Position numbers and translations under genes: made by a program. 64,000 bases of DNA, from NCBI GenBank assembly GCA_963170055.1, contig CAUJGJ010000361.1, positions 59,940 to 123,939 on the forward strand. The letters are read 5' to 3'. Origin of the DNA: Halisarca cf. caerulea. Its lineage: Eukaryota > Porifera > Demospongiae > Chondrillida > Halisarcidae. Of this stretch, positions 15,250 to 27,998 are shown one piece after another (position 1 is the first letter of the stretch; each line of letters begins with the position of its first letter). A model generated the notes under the pieces. The model worked only from the letters and a program-made list of their open reading frames with translations, did no database searches and was not told the DNA's origin.

Positions 15250-18090
15250 CAGCATATCCAACACTACACAAATACGCCCACAGCACTTCAGAAAGGTCAT
15301 GTGTGTCCACTGGGAATGTGCGTGGTTCTAGTGCCAAATATTGGTATTACCACCAGCATATCCAACACTACACAAATACGCCCACAGCACTTCGGAAAGG
15401 TCATGTGTGTCCACTGGGAATGTGCGTGGTTCTAGTGCCAAATATTGGTATTACCACCAGCATATCCAACACTACACAAATACGCCCACAGCACTTCAGA
15501 AAGGTCATGTGTGTCCACTGGGAATGTGCGTGGTGCTAGTGCCAAATATTGGTATTAGCACCAGCATATCCAACACTACACAAATACGCCCACTGCACTT
15601 CAGAAACTTCATGTGTGTGCACTGGGTATGTGCGTGGTGCTAGTGCCAAATATTGGTATTAGCACCAGCATATCCAACACTACACAAATACGCCCACAGC
15701 ACTTCAGAAAGGTCATGTGTGAACACTGGGAATGTGCGTGGTTCTAGTGCCAAATATTGTATTAGCACCAGCATATCCAACACTACACAAATACGCCCAC
15801 AGTAGTTAAGAAACTTCATGTGTGTCCACTGAGAATTTGCGTGGTGCTAGTTACAAATATTGGTATTAGCACCAGCATATCCAACACTACACAAATACGC
15901 CCACAGTAGTTAAGAAACTTCATTTGTGTCCACTTAGAATGTGCGTAGTGTTAGTGCCAAATATTGGTATTAGCACCAGCATATCCAACACTACACAAAT
16001 ACGCCCACAACACTTCAGAAACTTAATGTGTGTCCACTGGGAATGTGCGTGGTTCTAGTGCCAAATATTGGTATTAGCACCAGCATATCCAACACTACAC
16101 AAATACGCTTACAGCACTTCAGAAACTTCATGTGTGTCCACTGGGAATGTGCGTTGTGCTAGTGCCAAATATTAGTCTTAGCACCAGCATATGCAACACT
16201 ACACAAATACGCCCACAGTCCTTCAGAAAGGTCATGTGTGTCCATTGGGAATGTGCATGGTGCTAGTGCCAAATATTGGTATTAGCACCAGCATATCCAA
16301 CACTACACAAATACGCCCACAACACTTCAGAAAGGTCATGTGTGTCCACTGGGAATGTGCGTGGTGCTAGTGCAAAATATTGGTATTACCACCGGCATAT
16401 CCAACACTACACAAATACGCCCACAGCACTTCAGAAACTTAATGTGTGTCCACTGGGAATGTGCGTGGTTCTAGTGCCAAATATTGGTATTAGCACCAGG
16501 ATATCCAACACTACACAAATACGCCCACAGCACTTCAGAAACTTAATGTGTGTCCACTAGGAATGTGCGTGGTTCTAGTGCCAAATATTGGTATTAGCAC
16601 CAGCATATCCAACACTACACAAATACGCCCACAGCACTTCGGAAAGGTCATGTGTGTCCACTGGGAATGTGCGCGGTGCTAGTGTCAAATATTGGTATTA
16701 GCACCAGCATATCCAACACTACACAAATACGCCCACAGCACTTCAGAAAGGTCATGTGTGTCCACTGGGAATGTGCGTGGTTCTAGAGCCAAATATTGGT
16801 ATTACCACCAGCATATCCAACACTACACAAATACGCCCACAGCACTTCAGAAAGGTCATGTGTGTCCACTGGGAATGTGCGTGGTGCTAGTGCCAAATAT
16901 TGGTATTAGCACCAGGATATCCAACACTACACAAATACGCCCACAGCACTTCAGAAACTTCATGTGTGTGCACTGGGTATGTGCGTGGTGCTAGTGCCAA
17001 ATATTGGTATTAGCACCAGCATATCCAACACTACACAAATACGCCCACAGCACTTCAGAAAGGTCATGTGTGTCCACTGGGAATGTGCATGGTGCTAGTG
17101 CCAAATATTGGAATTGGCACCAGCATATCCAACATTACACTAATACGCCCACAGCACTTCAGAAAGGTCATGTGTGACCACTGGGAATGTGCGTGGTGCT
17201 AGTGCCAAATATTGGTATTAGCACCAGCATATCCAACACTACACAAATACGCCCACAGTAGTTAAGAAACTTCATGTGTGTCCACTGAGAATGTGCGTGG
17301 TGCTAGTTACAAATATTGGTATTAGCACCAGCATATCCAACACTACACAAATACGCCCACAGTAGTTAAGAAACTTCATTTGTGTCCACTGGGAATGTGC
17401 GTGGTTCTAGTGCCAAATATTGGTATTAGCACCAGGATATCCAACACTACACAAATACGCCCACAGCACTTCAGAAACTTCATGTGTGTCCACTGGGAAT
17501 GTGCGTTGTGCTAGTGCTAAACATTAGTCTTAGCACCAGCATATCCAACACTACACAAATACGCCCACAACACTTCAGAAAGGTCATGTGTGTCCACTGG
17601 GAATGTGCATGGTGCTAGTGCCAAATATTGGTATTAGCACCAGCATATCCAACACTACACAAATACGCCCACAACACTTCAGAAACTTCATGTGTGTCCA
17701 CTGGGAATGTGCGTGGTGCTAGTGCAAAATATTGGTATTACCACCAGCATATCCAACACTACACAAATACGCCCACAGCACTTCAGAAACTTAATGTGTG
17801 TCCACTGTGAATGTGCGTGGTTCTAGTGCCAAATATTGGTATTAGCACCAGGATATCCAACACTACACAAATACGCCCACAGCACTTCAGAAACTTCATG
17901 TGTGTCCACTGGGAATGTGCGTGGTGCTAGTGCCAAATATTGGTATTAGCACCAGCATATCCAACACTACACAAATACGCCCACAGCACTTCAGAAAGGT
18001 CATGTGTGTCCACTGGGAATGTGCGTGGTGCTAGTGCCAAATATTGGTATTAGCACCAGCATATCCAACACTACACAAATACGCCCACAG
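15250..18090. repeat. 2.8-kb satellite block, copy 2 of the 13,000-bp-offset pair
   Basis: Matches the block at 2,250-5,090 monomer by monomer with scattered single-base differences (for example GACCACTGGG at the first copy, GAACACTGGG here). It diverges at ~18,090, where this copy turns into a GTGCTTGG monomer shared with ~8,760. Confidence 0.8.
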
Positions 18091-19896
18091 CACTTCAGAA
18101 ACTTCATGTGTGTGCACTGGGAATGTGCTTGGTGCTAGTGCCAAATATTGGTATTAGAACCAGCATATCCAACACTACACAAATACGCCCACAGCACTTC
18201 AGAAAGGTCATGTGTGTCCACTGGGAATGTGCGTGGTGCTAGTGCCAAATATTGGTATTAGAACCAACATATCCAACTTTACACAAATACGTCCACAGTA
18301 GTTAAGAAACTTCATGTTTGTCCACTGGGAATGTGCGTGATGCTAGTGCCAAATATTGGTATTAGCAACAGCATATCCAACACTACAAAAATACGCCCAC
18401 AGCACTTCAGAAACTTCATGTGTGTCCACTGGGAATGTGCGTGGTGCTAGTGCCAAATATTGGTATTAGCACCAACATATCCAACATTACACAAATACGC
18501 ACACAGCACTTAAAAAGGTCATGTGTGTCCACTGGGAATGTGTTGTGGTGCTATTGCCAAATATTGGTACTAGCACCAGGATATCCAACATTACACAAAT
18601 ACGCCCACAGCACTTCAGAAAGGTCATGTGTGTCCAATAGGAATGTGCGTGGTGCTAGTGCCAAATATTGGTATTACCACCGGCATATCCAACACTACAC
18701 AAATACGCCCACAGCACTTCAGAAACTTAATGTGTGTCCACTGGGAATGTGCGTGGTTCTAGTGCCAAATATTGGTATTAGCACCAGGATATCCAACACT
18801 ACACAAATACGCCCACAGCACTTCAGAAACTTAATGTGTGTCCACTGGGAATGTGCGTGGTTCTAGTGCCAAATATTGGTATTAGCACCAGCATATCCAA
18901 CACTACACAAATACGCCCACAGCACTTCGGAAAGGTCATGTGTGTCCACTGGGAATGTGCGTGGTGCTAGTGTCAAATATTGGTATTAGCACCAGCATAT
19001 CCAACACTACACAAATACGCCCACAGCACTTCAGAAAGGTCATTTGTGTCCACTGGGAATGTGCGTGGTTCTAGTGCCAAATATTGGTATTACCACCAGC
19101 ATATCCAACACTACACAAATACGCCCACAGCACTTCAGAAAGGTCATGTGTGTCCACTGGGAATGTGCGTGGTGCTAGTGCCAAATATTGGTATTAGCAC
19201 CAGGATATCCAACACTACACAAATACGCCCACAGCCCCTAAGAAACTTAATTTGTGTCCACTGGGAATGTGCGTGGTTCTAGTGCCAAATATTGGTATTA
19301 GCACCAGCATATCCAACACTACACAAATACGCCCACAGCACTTCGGAAAGGTCATGTGTGTCCACTGGGAATGTGCGTGGTGCTAGTGTCAAATATTGGT
19401 ATTACCACCGGCATATCCAACACTACACAAATACGCCCACAGCACTTCAGAAACTTAATGTGTGTCCACTGGGAATGTGCGTGGTTCTAGAGCCATATAT
19501 TGGTATTACCACCAGCATATCCAACACTACACAAATACGCCCACAGCACTTCAGAAAGGTCATGTGTGTCCACTGGGAATGTGCGTGGTGCTAGTGCCAA
19601 ATATTGGTATTAGCACCAGGATATCCAACACTACACAAATACGCCCACAGCAGATTAGAAACTTCATGTGTGTCCAATGGGAATGAGCGTGGTGCTAGTG
19701 CCAAATATTGGTATTCGCAACAGCATATCCAGCACTACACAAATACGCCCACAGCAGTTTAGAAACTTCATGTGTGTCCACTGGGAATGTGCGTGTTGCT
19801 AGTGTGAATTATTGATATTAGCACCAGCATATCCAACACTCCACAAATATGTTCACAGGACTTCAGGAACTTCATGTGTGTCTGCTGGGAATGTTT

Positions 19897-19955
19897 GTAG
19901 GGGTTAGGGCTAGGGTTAGGGTTAGGATCAGTGTTAGGGTTATCCTAAGGTAACC
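19897..19955 (+). repeat. TTAGGG-like cassette 1
   Basis: 59 bp of TTAGGG-type hexamers (GGGGTTAGGGCTAGGG then GTTAGGATCAG) ending in GGTTATCCTAAGGTAACC. It replaces the GCGTGGTGCTAGTGCC part of a 104-bp monomer, between GGGAATGTTT and AAAATATTGG. This copy is the only one followed by TTTTGTAAAAT; the others have TTTTGCAAAAT. Confidence 0.9.
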
Positions 19956-20206
19956 TTTTGTAAAATATTGGTCTTAACACCACCATATTTAAAACTACAC
20001 AGATATTCCCGTAACACTTCAGAAAATTCATGTTAGGGAATACGCGTGGTGCTAGTGCCAAATATCGGTATTAGCACCAGCATATCCAACACTACACAAA
20101 TACGTCCGCAGCACTTCAGAAACTTCATGTGTGTCCACTGGGAATGTGCGTGGTGCTAGTGTCAAATATTGGTATTAGCACCAGCATATCCAACAATACA
20201 CGAATA

Positions 20207-20831
20207 CCGTATGGACCGAAACTTTCGCGGTACTAAACTTTCGCGTTTGCAAAAGTTTGAGGATTTTCGCGGTTTAAACTTTCGCGGTTGCCAACTTTGA
20301 GGAAAATTTCGCGGACAGCATAGCATCCTATTCATAATTTATTCAATAAAAATGGCCGCTGAGACAACTGATGAAGTCCGCCGACATTAGCAACATAGCT
20401 GCTGTTAATTTATTGCTTCTGTCTTTTGAGAGTTCATCGCATACTGCCTGTGCGGTAGAACCAGGTAAAACATCCTCCAGTGAAGGGATATCGGATCCGA
20501 CGATTGACCATCCGCAGCCGATGAATCTCGTGTAGAGTTCTTGTTGAAGTAGCGGGTTGATATAGCGGGAGTAAAACGAACGAAAATTGTCTGGAATGGC
20601 AAGACGACACAAATGAATCATATAAAGTTGCTGCTGTGTGCTCACGATGAAGGAAAATAGTCAATGGAGCAAAGGTGCTCGACGGTATTGTACAATCCGT
20701 GTACCGCCAGCCATTTTGACTCCACAAGAAATAAGACAATGCTGATTTTCGCGGATTATACTTTTCGCGGATGGCCACTGATCCGCGAAAAGCGCGAAAG
20801 TTTAGTACCGCGAAAGTTTCGGTCCATACGG
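20207..20831. mobile_element. Tc1/mariner-type MITE, copy 1 (625 bp)
   Basis: Perfect 39-bp terminal inverted repeats (20,207-20,245 and 20,793-20,831) begin CCGTATGGAC and end ACTTTCGCG. Flanking TA at 20,205-20,206 and 20,832-20,833 is the target duplication: the unoccupied sequence CACGAATACACCCACAG is present five times elsewhere in the array with a single TA. A TA duplication is typical of the IS630/Tc1/mariner superfamily, so the element was probably mobilised by such a transposase; it encodes none. TTTCGCGG-type motifs recur inside both ends (subterminal repeats). The middle holds an unrelated higher-complexity segment with a minus-strand open frame. Superfamily assignment rests only on the TA and the inverted repeats. 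Confidence 0.9.
20343..20645 (-). CDS. Open frame inside MITE copy 1, unknown (possible captured fragment)
   Basis: A 100-codon frame open from a GTG (no upstream ATG in frame; an ATG follows at codon 9) to TGA. Composition is ordinary globular-protein-like: Cys, Trp, Tyr and Phe are present, with no low complexity and no membrane segment. An AATAAA (minus strand, 20,343-20,338) overlaps the stop codon, and the next upstream minus-strand ATG sits in AAAATGG. A second frame over the same bases is also open (141 codons, 20,434-20,859), which lowers confidence. No transposase motif (no DDE/D pattern or helix-turn-helix) is evident. It could be a captured host exon (Pack-MITE) or chance. Confidence 0.25.
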   Translation of the reverse strand: MSTQQQLYMIHLCRLAIPDNFRSFYSRYINPLLQQELYTRFIGCGWSIVGSDIPSLEDVLPGSTAQAVCDELSKDRSNKLTAAMLLMSADFISCLSGHFY

Positions 20832-22753
20832 TACACCCACAGCTCTTAAGAATCCTCATGTGTTTCCACTGGTAATGTGCGTGGTGCTAGTGTGAAATAT
20901 TGGCATTAGCACCAGCATATCCAACATTACACAAATACGCCCACAGCACTTCATAAAGGTCATGTGTGTCCAATTGGAATGTGCGTAGTTTTAGTACCAA
21001 ATATTGGTATTAACACCAGCATATCCAACATTACACAAATACGCCCACAGTAGTTAAGAAACTTTATGTGTGTCCGCTGGGAATGTGCGTGGTTCTAGTG
21101 CCAAATATTGGTATTAGCAGCAGCATATCCAACACTACACAAATACGCCCACAGCACTTCAAAAACTTCATGTGTGTCCACTAGGAATGTACGTGGTGCT
21201 AGTGTCAAATATTGGTATTAGCACCAGCATATCCAACACTACACAAATACGCCCACAGCACTTCAAAAAGGTCATGTGTATCAACTGGGAATGTGCGTGG
21301 TGCTAGTTCCAAGTATTGGTATTAGCACCAGCATATCCAACATTACACAAATACGCCCACAGCACTTCATAAAGGTCATGTGTGTCCAATTGGAATGTGC
21401 GTAGTTTTAGTACCAAATATTGGTATTAGCACCAGCATATCCAACATTACACAAATACGCCCACAGTAGTTAAGAAACTTCATGTGTGTCCACTGGGAAT
21501 GTGCGTGGTGCTAGTGCGAAATATTGGTATTAGCACCAGCATATCTAACACTACACAAATACGCCCACAGCACTTCAGAAAGGTCATGTGTATCAACTGG
21601 GAATGTGCGTGGTGCTAGTTCCAAGTATTGGTATTAGCACCAGGATATCCAACACTACACAAATACGCCCACAGCACTTCAGAAAGGTCATGTGTGTCCA
21701 CTGGGAATGTGCGTGGTGCTAGTGCCAAATATTGGTATTTGCACCAACATATCGAACATTACACAAATACGCCCGCAGTAGTTGAGAAACTTCATGTGTG
21801 TCCACTGGGAATGTGCTTGGTGCTAGAGCCAAATATTGGTATTAGAACCAGCATTTCCAACACTACACAAATATGGCCACAGCACTTCAGAAAGGTCATG
21901 TGTGTCCACTGGGAATGAGCGTGGTGCTAGTGCCAAATATTTGTATTAGCACCAGTATATCAAACACTACACAAATACGCCCGCAGCAGATTAGAAACTT
22001 CATGTGTGTCCACTGGGAATGTGCATAGTGCTAGTGCCAAATATTGGTATTCGCAACAGCATATCCAACACTACAAAAATACGCCCACAGCACTTCAGAA
22101 ACTTCATGTGTGTCCACTGGGAATGTGCGTGGTGCTAGTGCCAAATATTGGTATTAGCACCAACATATCCAACATTACACAAATACGCCCACAGCACTTC
22201 AAAAAGGTCATGTGTGTCCACTGGGAATGTGTTGTGGTGCTAGTGCCAAATATTGGTATTAGCACCAGGATATCCAACATTACACAAATACGCCCACAGC
22301 ACTTCAGAAAGGTCATGTGTGTCCAATTGGAATGTGCGTGGTGCTAGTGCCAAATATTGGTATTAGCACCAGCATATCCAACACTTCACAAATACGCCCG
22401 CAGCAGATTAGAAACTTCATGTGTGTCCAATGGGAATGAGCGTGGTGCTAGTGCCAAATATTTGTATTAGCACCAGTATATCAAACACTACACAAATACG
22501 CCCGCAGCAGATTAGAAACTTCATGTGTGTCCACTGGGAATGTGCATGGTGCTAGTGCCAAATATTGGTATTCGCAACAGCATATCCAGCACTACACAAA
22601 TACGCCCACAGCAGTTTAGAAACTTCATGTGTGTCCACTGGGAATGTGCGTGTTGCTAGTGTGAATTATTGATATTAGCACCAGCATATCCAACACTCCA
22701 CAAATATGTTCACAGGACTTCAGGAACTTCATGTGTGTCTGCTGGGAATGTTT

Positions 22754-22812
22754 GTAGGGGTTAGGGCTAGGGTTAGGGTTAGGATCAGTGTTAGGGTTAT
22801 CCTAAGGTAACC
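22754..22812 (+). repeat. TTAGGG-like cassette 2
   Basis: Identical in the core to cassette 1 and flanked by the same monomer halves; the surrounding ~500 bp match those of cassette 1 at an offset of 2,857 bp. Confidence 0.9.
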
Positions 22813-24982
22813 TTTTGCAAAATATTGGTCTTAACACCACCATATTTAAAACTACACAGATATTCCCGTAACACTTCAGAAAATTCATGTTAGGGAATAC
22901 GCGTGGTGCTAGTGCCAAATATCGGTATTAGCACCAGCATATCCAACACTACACAAATACGTCCGCAGCACTTCAGAAACTTCATGTGTGTCCACTGGGA
23001 ATGTGCGTGGTGCTAGTGTCAAATATTGGTATTAGCACCAGCATATCCAACACTACACAAATATGTTCAAAGGACTTCTGGAACTTCATGTGTGTCTACT
23101 GGGAATGTGCGTGGTGCTAGTGTCAAATATTGGTATTAGCACCAGCATATCCAACACTACACAAATACGCCCGCAGCAGATTAGAAACTTCATGTATGTC
23201 CACTGGGAATGTGCGTGGTGCTAGTGCCAAATATTGGTATTAGCACCTGCATATCTAACACTACTCAAATACGCCCACAGCACTTCAGAAAGGTCATGTG
23301 TATCAACTGGGAATGTGCGTGTTGCTAGTTCTAAGTATTGGTATTAGCACCAGGATATCCAACACTACACAAATACGCCCACAGCACTTCAGAAAGGTCA
23401 TGTGTGTCCAATTGGAATGTGCGTGGTTCTAGTGCCAAATATTGGTATTAGAACCAGCATATCCAACACTACACAAATACGCCCACAGCACTTCAGAATG
23501 GTCATGTGTGTCCACTGGGAATGTGCGTGGTGCTAGTGCCAAATATTGGTATTCGCACCAACATATCGAACATTACACAAATACGCCCACAGTAGTTGAG
23601 AAACTTCATGTGTGTCCACTGGGAATGTGCTTGGTGCTAGTGACAAATATTGGTATTAGAACATGCATATCCAACACTACACAAATACGCCAACAGCACT
23701 TCAGAAAGGTCATGTGTGTCCACTGGGAATGTGCGTGGTGCTAGTGCCAAATATTGGTATTAGAACCAACATATCCAACATTACACAAATACGTCCACAG
23801 TAGTTAAGAAACTTCATGTTTGTCCACTGGGAATGTGCGTGATGCTAGTGCCAAATATTGGTATTAGCAACAGCATATCCAACACTACACAAATACGCCC
23901 AAAGCACTTCACAAACTTCATGTGTGTCCCCTGGGAATGTGCGTGGTGCTAGTGACAAATATTGGTATTAGCACCAGCATATCCAACACTACACAAATAC
24001 GCCCACAGCACTTCACCAACTTCATGTGTTTCCACTGAGAATGTGCGTGGTTCTAGTGCCAAATATTGGTATTAGTACCAGCATATCCAACACTACACAA
24101 ATACGCCCACAGCAGTTTAGAAACTTCATGTGTTTCCTCTGGGAATGTGCGTGGTGCTATTTCCAAATATTGGTATTAGTACCAGCATATCCAACACTAC
24201 ACAAATACGTCCGCAGCATATAAGAAACTGCATGTGTGTCCACTTGGAATGTGCGTGGTGCTAGTGACAAATATTGGTATTAGCACCAGCATATCCAACA
24301 CTACACAAATACGTTCACAGGACTTCAGGAACTTCATGTGTGTCTACTGGGAATGTGCATGGTGCTAGTGACAAATATTGGTATTAGCACCAGCATATCC
24401 AACACTACACAAATACGCCCGCAGCAGATTAGAAACTTCATGTGTGTCCACTGGGAATGAGCGTGGTGCTAGTGCCAAATATTTATATTAGCACCAGTAT
24501 ATCAAACACTACACAAATACGCCCGCAGCAGATTAGAAACTTCATGTGTGTCCACTGGGAATGTTAATGGTGCTAGTGCCAAATATTGGTATTAGCAACA
24601 GCATATCCAGCACTACACAAATACGCCCACAGCAGTTTAGAAACTTCATGTGTGTCCACTGGGAATGTGCGTGTTGCTAGTGTGAAATATTGATATTAGC
24701 ACCAGCATATCCAATACTCCACAAATACGTTCACAGGACTTCAGGAACTTCATGTGTTTCCACTTGGAATGTGCGTGGTGCTAGTGTGAAATATTGATAT
24801 TAGTACCAGCATATCCAGCACTACACAAATACGCCCACAGCAGTTTAGAAACTTCATGTGTGTCTACTGGGAATGTGCGTGGTGCTAGTGTGAAATATTG
24901 ATATTAGTACCAGCATATCCAGCACTACACAAATATGTTCACAAGACTTCAGGAACTTCATGTGTGTCTGCTGGGAATGTTT

Positions 24983-25041
24983 GTAGGGGTTAGGGCTAGG
25001 GTTAGGGTTAGGATCAGTGTTAGGGTTATCCTAAGGTAACC
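24983..25041 (+). repeat. TTAGGG-like cassette 3
   Basis: Canonical 59-bp cassette. The monomer after it has GATATGCCCGCAACAC and AATTCATATGAGGG instead of GATATTCCCGTAACAC and AATTCATGTTAGGG, defining a second cassette subfamily. Confidence 0.9.
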
Positions 25042-27373
25042 TTTTGCAAAATATTGGTCTTAACACCACCATATTTAAAACTACACAGATATGCCCGCAA
25101 CACTTCAGAAAATTCATATGAGGGAATACGCGTGGTGCTAGTGCCAAATATTGGTATTAGCACCAGCATATCCAACACTACACAAATACGCCCACAGCAC
25201 TTCAGAAAAGTCATGTGTGTCCACTGGGAATGTGCGTGGTGCTAGTGCCAAATATTGATATTAGCACCAGCATATCCAACATTACACAAATAAGCCCATA
25301 GTAGTTAAGAAACTTCATGTGTGTCTACTGGGAATGTGCGTGGTGCTAGTGCCAAATATTGGTATTAGCACCAGCATATCTAACACTACACAAATACGCC
25401 CACAGCACTTCAGAAAGGTCATGTGTATCAACTGGGAATGTGCGTGGTGCTAGTTCCAAGTATTGGTATTAGCACCAGGATATCCAACACTACACAAATA
25501 CGCCCACAGCTCTTCAGAAAGGTCATGTGTGTCCACTGGGAATGTGCGTGGTGCTAGTGCCAAATATTGGTATTTGCACCAACATATCGAACATTACACA
25601 AATACGCCCACAGTAGTTGAGAAACTTCATGTGTGTCCACTGGGAATGTGCTTGGTGCTAGTGCCAAATATTGGTATTAGAACATGCATATCCAACACTA
25701 CACAAATATGGCCACAGCACTTCAGAAAGGTCATGTGTGTCCACTGGGAATGTGCGTGGTGCTAGTGCCAAATATTGGTATTAGAACCAACATATCCAAC
25801 ATTACACAAATACGTCCACAGTAGTTAAGAAACTTCATGTTTGTCCACTGGGAATGTGCGTGATGCTAGTGCCAAATATTGGTATTAGCAACAGCATATC
25901 CAACACTACAAAAATACGCCCACAGCACTTCAGAAACTTCATGTGTGTCCACTGGGAATGTGCGTGGTGCTAGTGCCAAATATTGGTATTAGCACCAACA
26001 TATCCAACATTACACAAATACGCCCACAGCACTTCAAAAAGGTCATGTGTGTCCACTGGGAATGTGTTGTGGTGCTAGTGCCAAATATTGGTATTAGCAC
26101 CAGGATATCCAACATTACACAAATACGCCCACAGCACTTCAGAAAGGTCATGTGTGTCCAATTGGAATGTGCGTGGTGCTAGTGCCAAATATTGGTATTA
26201 GCACCAGCATGTCCAAGTCTTCACAAATACGCCCGCAGCAGATTAGAAACTTCATGTGTGTCCAATGGGAATGAGCGTGGTGCTAGTGCCAAATATTTGT
26301 ATTAGCACCAGTATATCAAACACTACACAAATACGCCCGCAGCAGATTAGAAACTTCATGTGTGTCCACTGGGAATGTGCATGGTGCTAGTGCCAAATAT
26401 TGGTATTCGCAACAGCATATCCAGCACTACACAAATACGCCCACAGCAGTTTAGAAACTTCATGTGTGTCCACTGGGAATGTGCTTGGTGCTAGTGTCAA
26501 ATATTGGTATTAGCACCAGCATATCCAACACTACACAAATACGTTCACAGGACTTCAGGAACTTCATGTGTGTCTACTGGGAATGTGCGTGGTGCTAGTA
26601 CCAAATATCGGCATTAGCACCAGCATATCCAACAATACACGAATACGCCCACAGCTCTTAAGAAACCTCATGTGTGTCTACTGGGAATGTGCGTGGTGGT
26701 AGTGTGAAATATTGGCATTAGCACAAGCATATCCAACAGTACACAAATACACCCACAGCACTTCACAAACTTCATGTGTGTCCACTGGGAAGGTGCGTGG
26801 TTCTAGTGCCAAATATCGGTATTAGCACCAGCATATCCAACACTACACAGATATGCCCACAGCACATCAGGAACTTCATGTGTGTCTACTGGGAATGTGC
26901 GTGGTTCTAGTGCCAAATATCGGTATTAGCACCAGCATATCCAACACTACACAGATATGCCCACAGCACATCAGGAACTTCATGTGTGTCTACTGGGAAT
27001 ATGCGTTGTGCTAGTGCCAAATATTGGTATTAGCACCAGCATATCCAACACTATACAAATACGCCCACAGCACATCAGGAACTTCATGTGTTTCCAATGG
27101 GAATTTGCATGGTGCTAGTGCCAAATATTGGTATTAGCAACAGCATATCCAACACTGCACAAATACGCCCACAGCAGTTTAGAAACTTCATGTGTGTCCA
27201 CTGGGAATGTGCGTGGTGCTAGTGTGAAATATTGATATTAACACCAGCATATCCAAAACTCCACAAATACGTTCACAGGACTTCAGGAACTTAATGTGTT
27301 TCCACTGGGAATGTGCGTGGTGCTAGTGCCAAATATTGGTATTAGCACCAGCATATCCAACAATACACGAATA

Positions 27374-27998
27374 CCGTATGGACCGAAACTTTCGCGGTAC
27401 TAAACTTTCGCGTTTGCAAAAGTTTGAGGATTTTCGCGGTTTAAACTTTCGCGGTTGCCAACTTTGAGGAAAATTTCGCGGACAGCATAGCATCCTATGC
27501 ATAATTTATTCAATAAAAATGGCCGCTGAGACAACTGATGAAGTCCGCCGACATTAGCAACATAGCTGCTGTTAATTTATTGCTTCTGTCTTTTGAGAGT
27601 TCATCGCATACTGCCTGTGCGGTAGAACCAGGTAAAACATCCTCCAGTGAAGGGATATCGGATCCGACGATTGACCATCCGCAGCCGATGAATCTCGTGT
27701 AGAGTTCTTGTTGAAGTAGCGGGTTGATATAGCGGGAGTAAAACGAACGAAAATTGTCTGGAATGGCAAGACGACACAAATGAATCATATAAAGTTGCTG
27801 CTGTGTGCTCACGATGAAGGAAAATAGTCAATGGAGCAAAGGTGCTCGACGGTATTGTACAATCCGTGTACCGCCAGCCATTTTGACTCCACAAGAAATA
27901 AGACAATGCTGATTTTCGCGGATTATACTTTTCGCGGATGGCCACTGATCCGCGAAAAGCGCGAAAGTTTAGTACCGCGAAAGTTTCGGTCCATACGG
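27374..27998. mobile_element. Tc1/mariner-type MITE, copy 2 (625 bp)
   Basis: Same length and ends as copy 1, TA at 27,372-27,373 and 27,999-28,000. The only base difference I found is T at 20,332 versus G at 27,499. It occupies the same position in the same satellite context 7,167 bp away, so it is a product of satellite duplication, not of a second transposition. Confidence 0.9.
27510..27812 (-). CDS. Open frame inside MITE copy 2, unknown
   Basis: Identical in sequence to the frame in copy 1; the one difference between the MITE copies lies outside it. It therefore gives no independent evidence of selection. Confidence 0.25.
   Translation of the reverse strand: MSTQQQLYMIHLCRLAIPDNFRSFYSRYINPLLQQELYTRFIGCGWSIVGSDIPSLEDVLPGSTAQAVCDELSKDRSNKLTAAMLLMSADFISCLSGHFY

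Larger units (their letters stand above)
1..19650. repeat. Satellite block I: homogeneous 104-bp monomers with nested duplications
   Basis: In this half the monomers are close to the consensus and lack both the TTAGGG-like cassette and the TTCACAGGACTTCAGG and CGCAGCAGATTAG subtypes, which only begin around 19,650. A rare marker monomer (GGAATTGGCACCAGC followed by CAACATTACACTAATACG) occurs at 2,031, 4,110, 9,622, 11,806 and 17,110. Its spacings (2,079; 5,512; 2,184; 5,304) are multiples of 104 to within one base, showing repeated block duplication rather than single-monomer amplification. A monomer with a one-base deletion (CAAATATTGTATTAG) at 2,751 and 15,751 marks another copied block. 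Confidence 0.85.
20195..26481. repeat. 7,167-bp-offset duplication, copy 1 (contains MITE)
   Basis: Bases ~20,195-26,481 recur at ~27,362-33,648 at a constant offset of 7,167, including the MITE and cassettes 2 and 3. Scattered differences (A at 21,183 in CTAGGAATG against CTGGGAATG; CAAAGGACTTCTGG near 23,050 against CACAGGACTTCTGG; TTTCCAAAT near 24,170 against TTGCCAAAT) argue the copies are real rather than an assembly stutter. The left breakpoint lies within about 12 bp of the MITE. Confidence 0.9.

Noticed and set aside
20207..27998. Two independent MITE transpositions
   Set aside because: Same target position, same flanks and near-identical 6-kb surroundings show a single insertion later duplicated.
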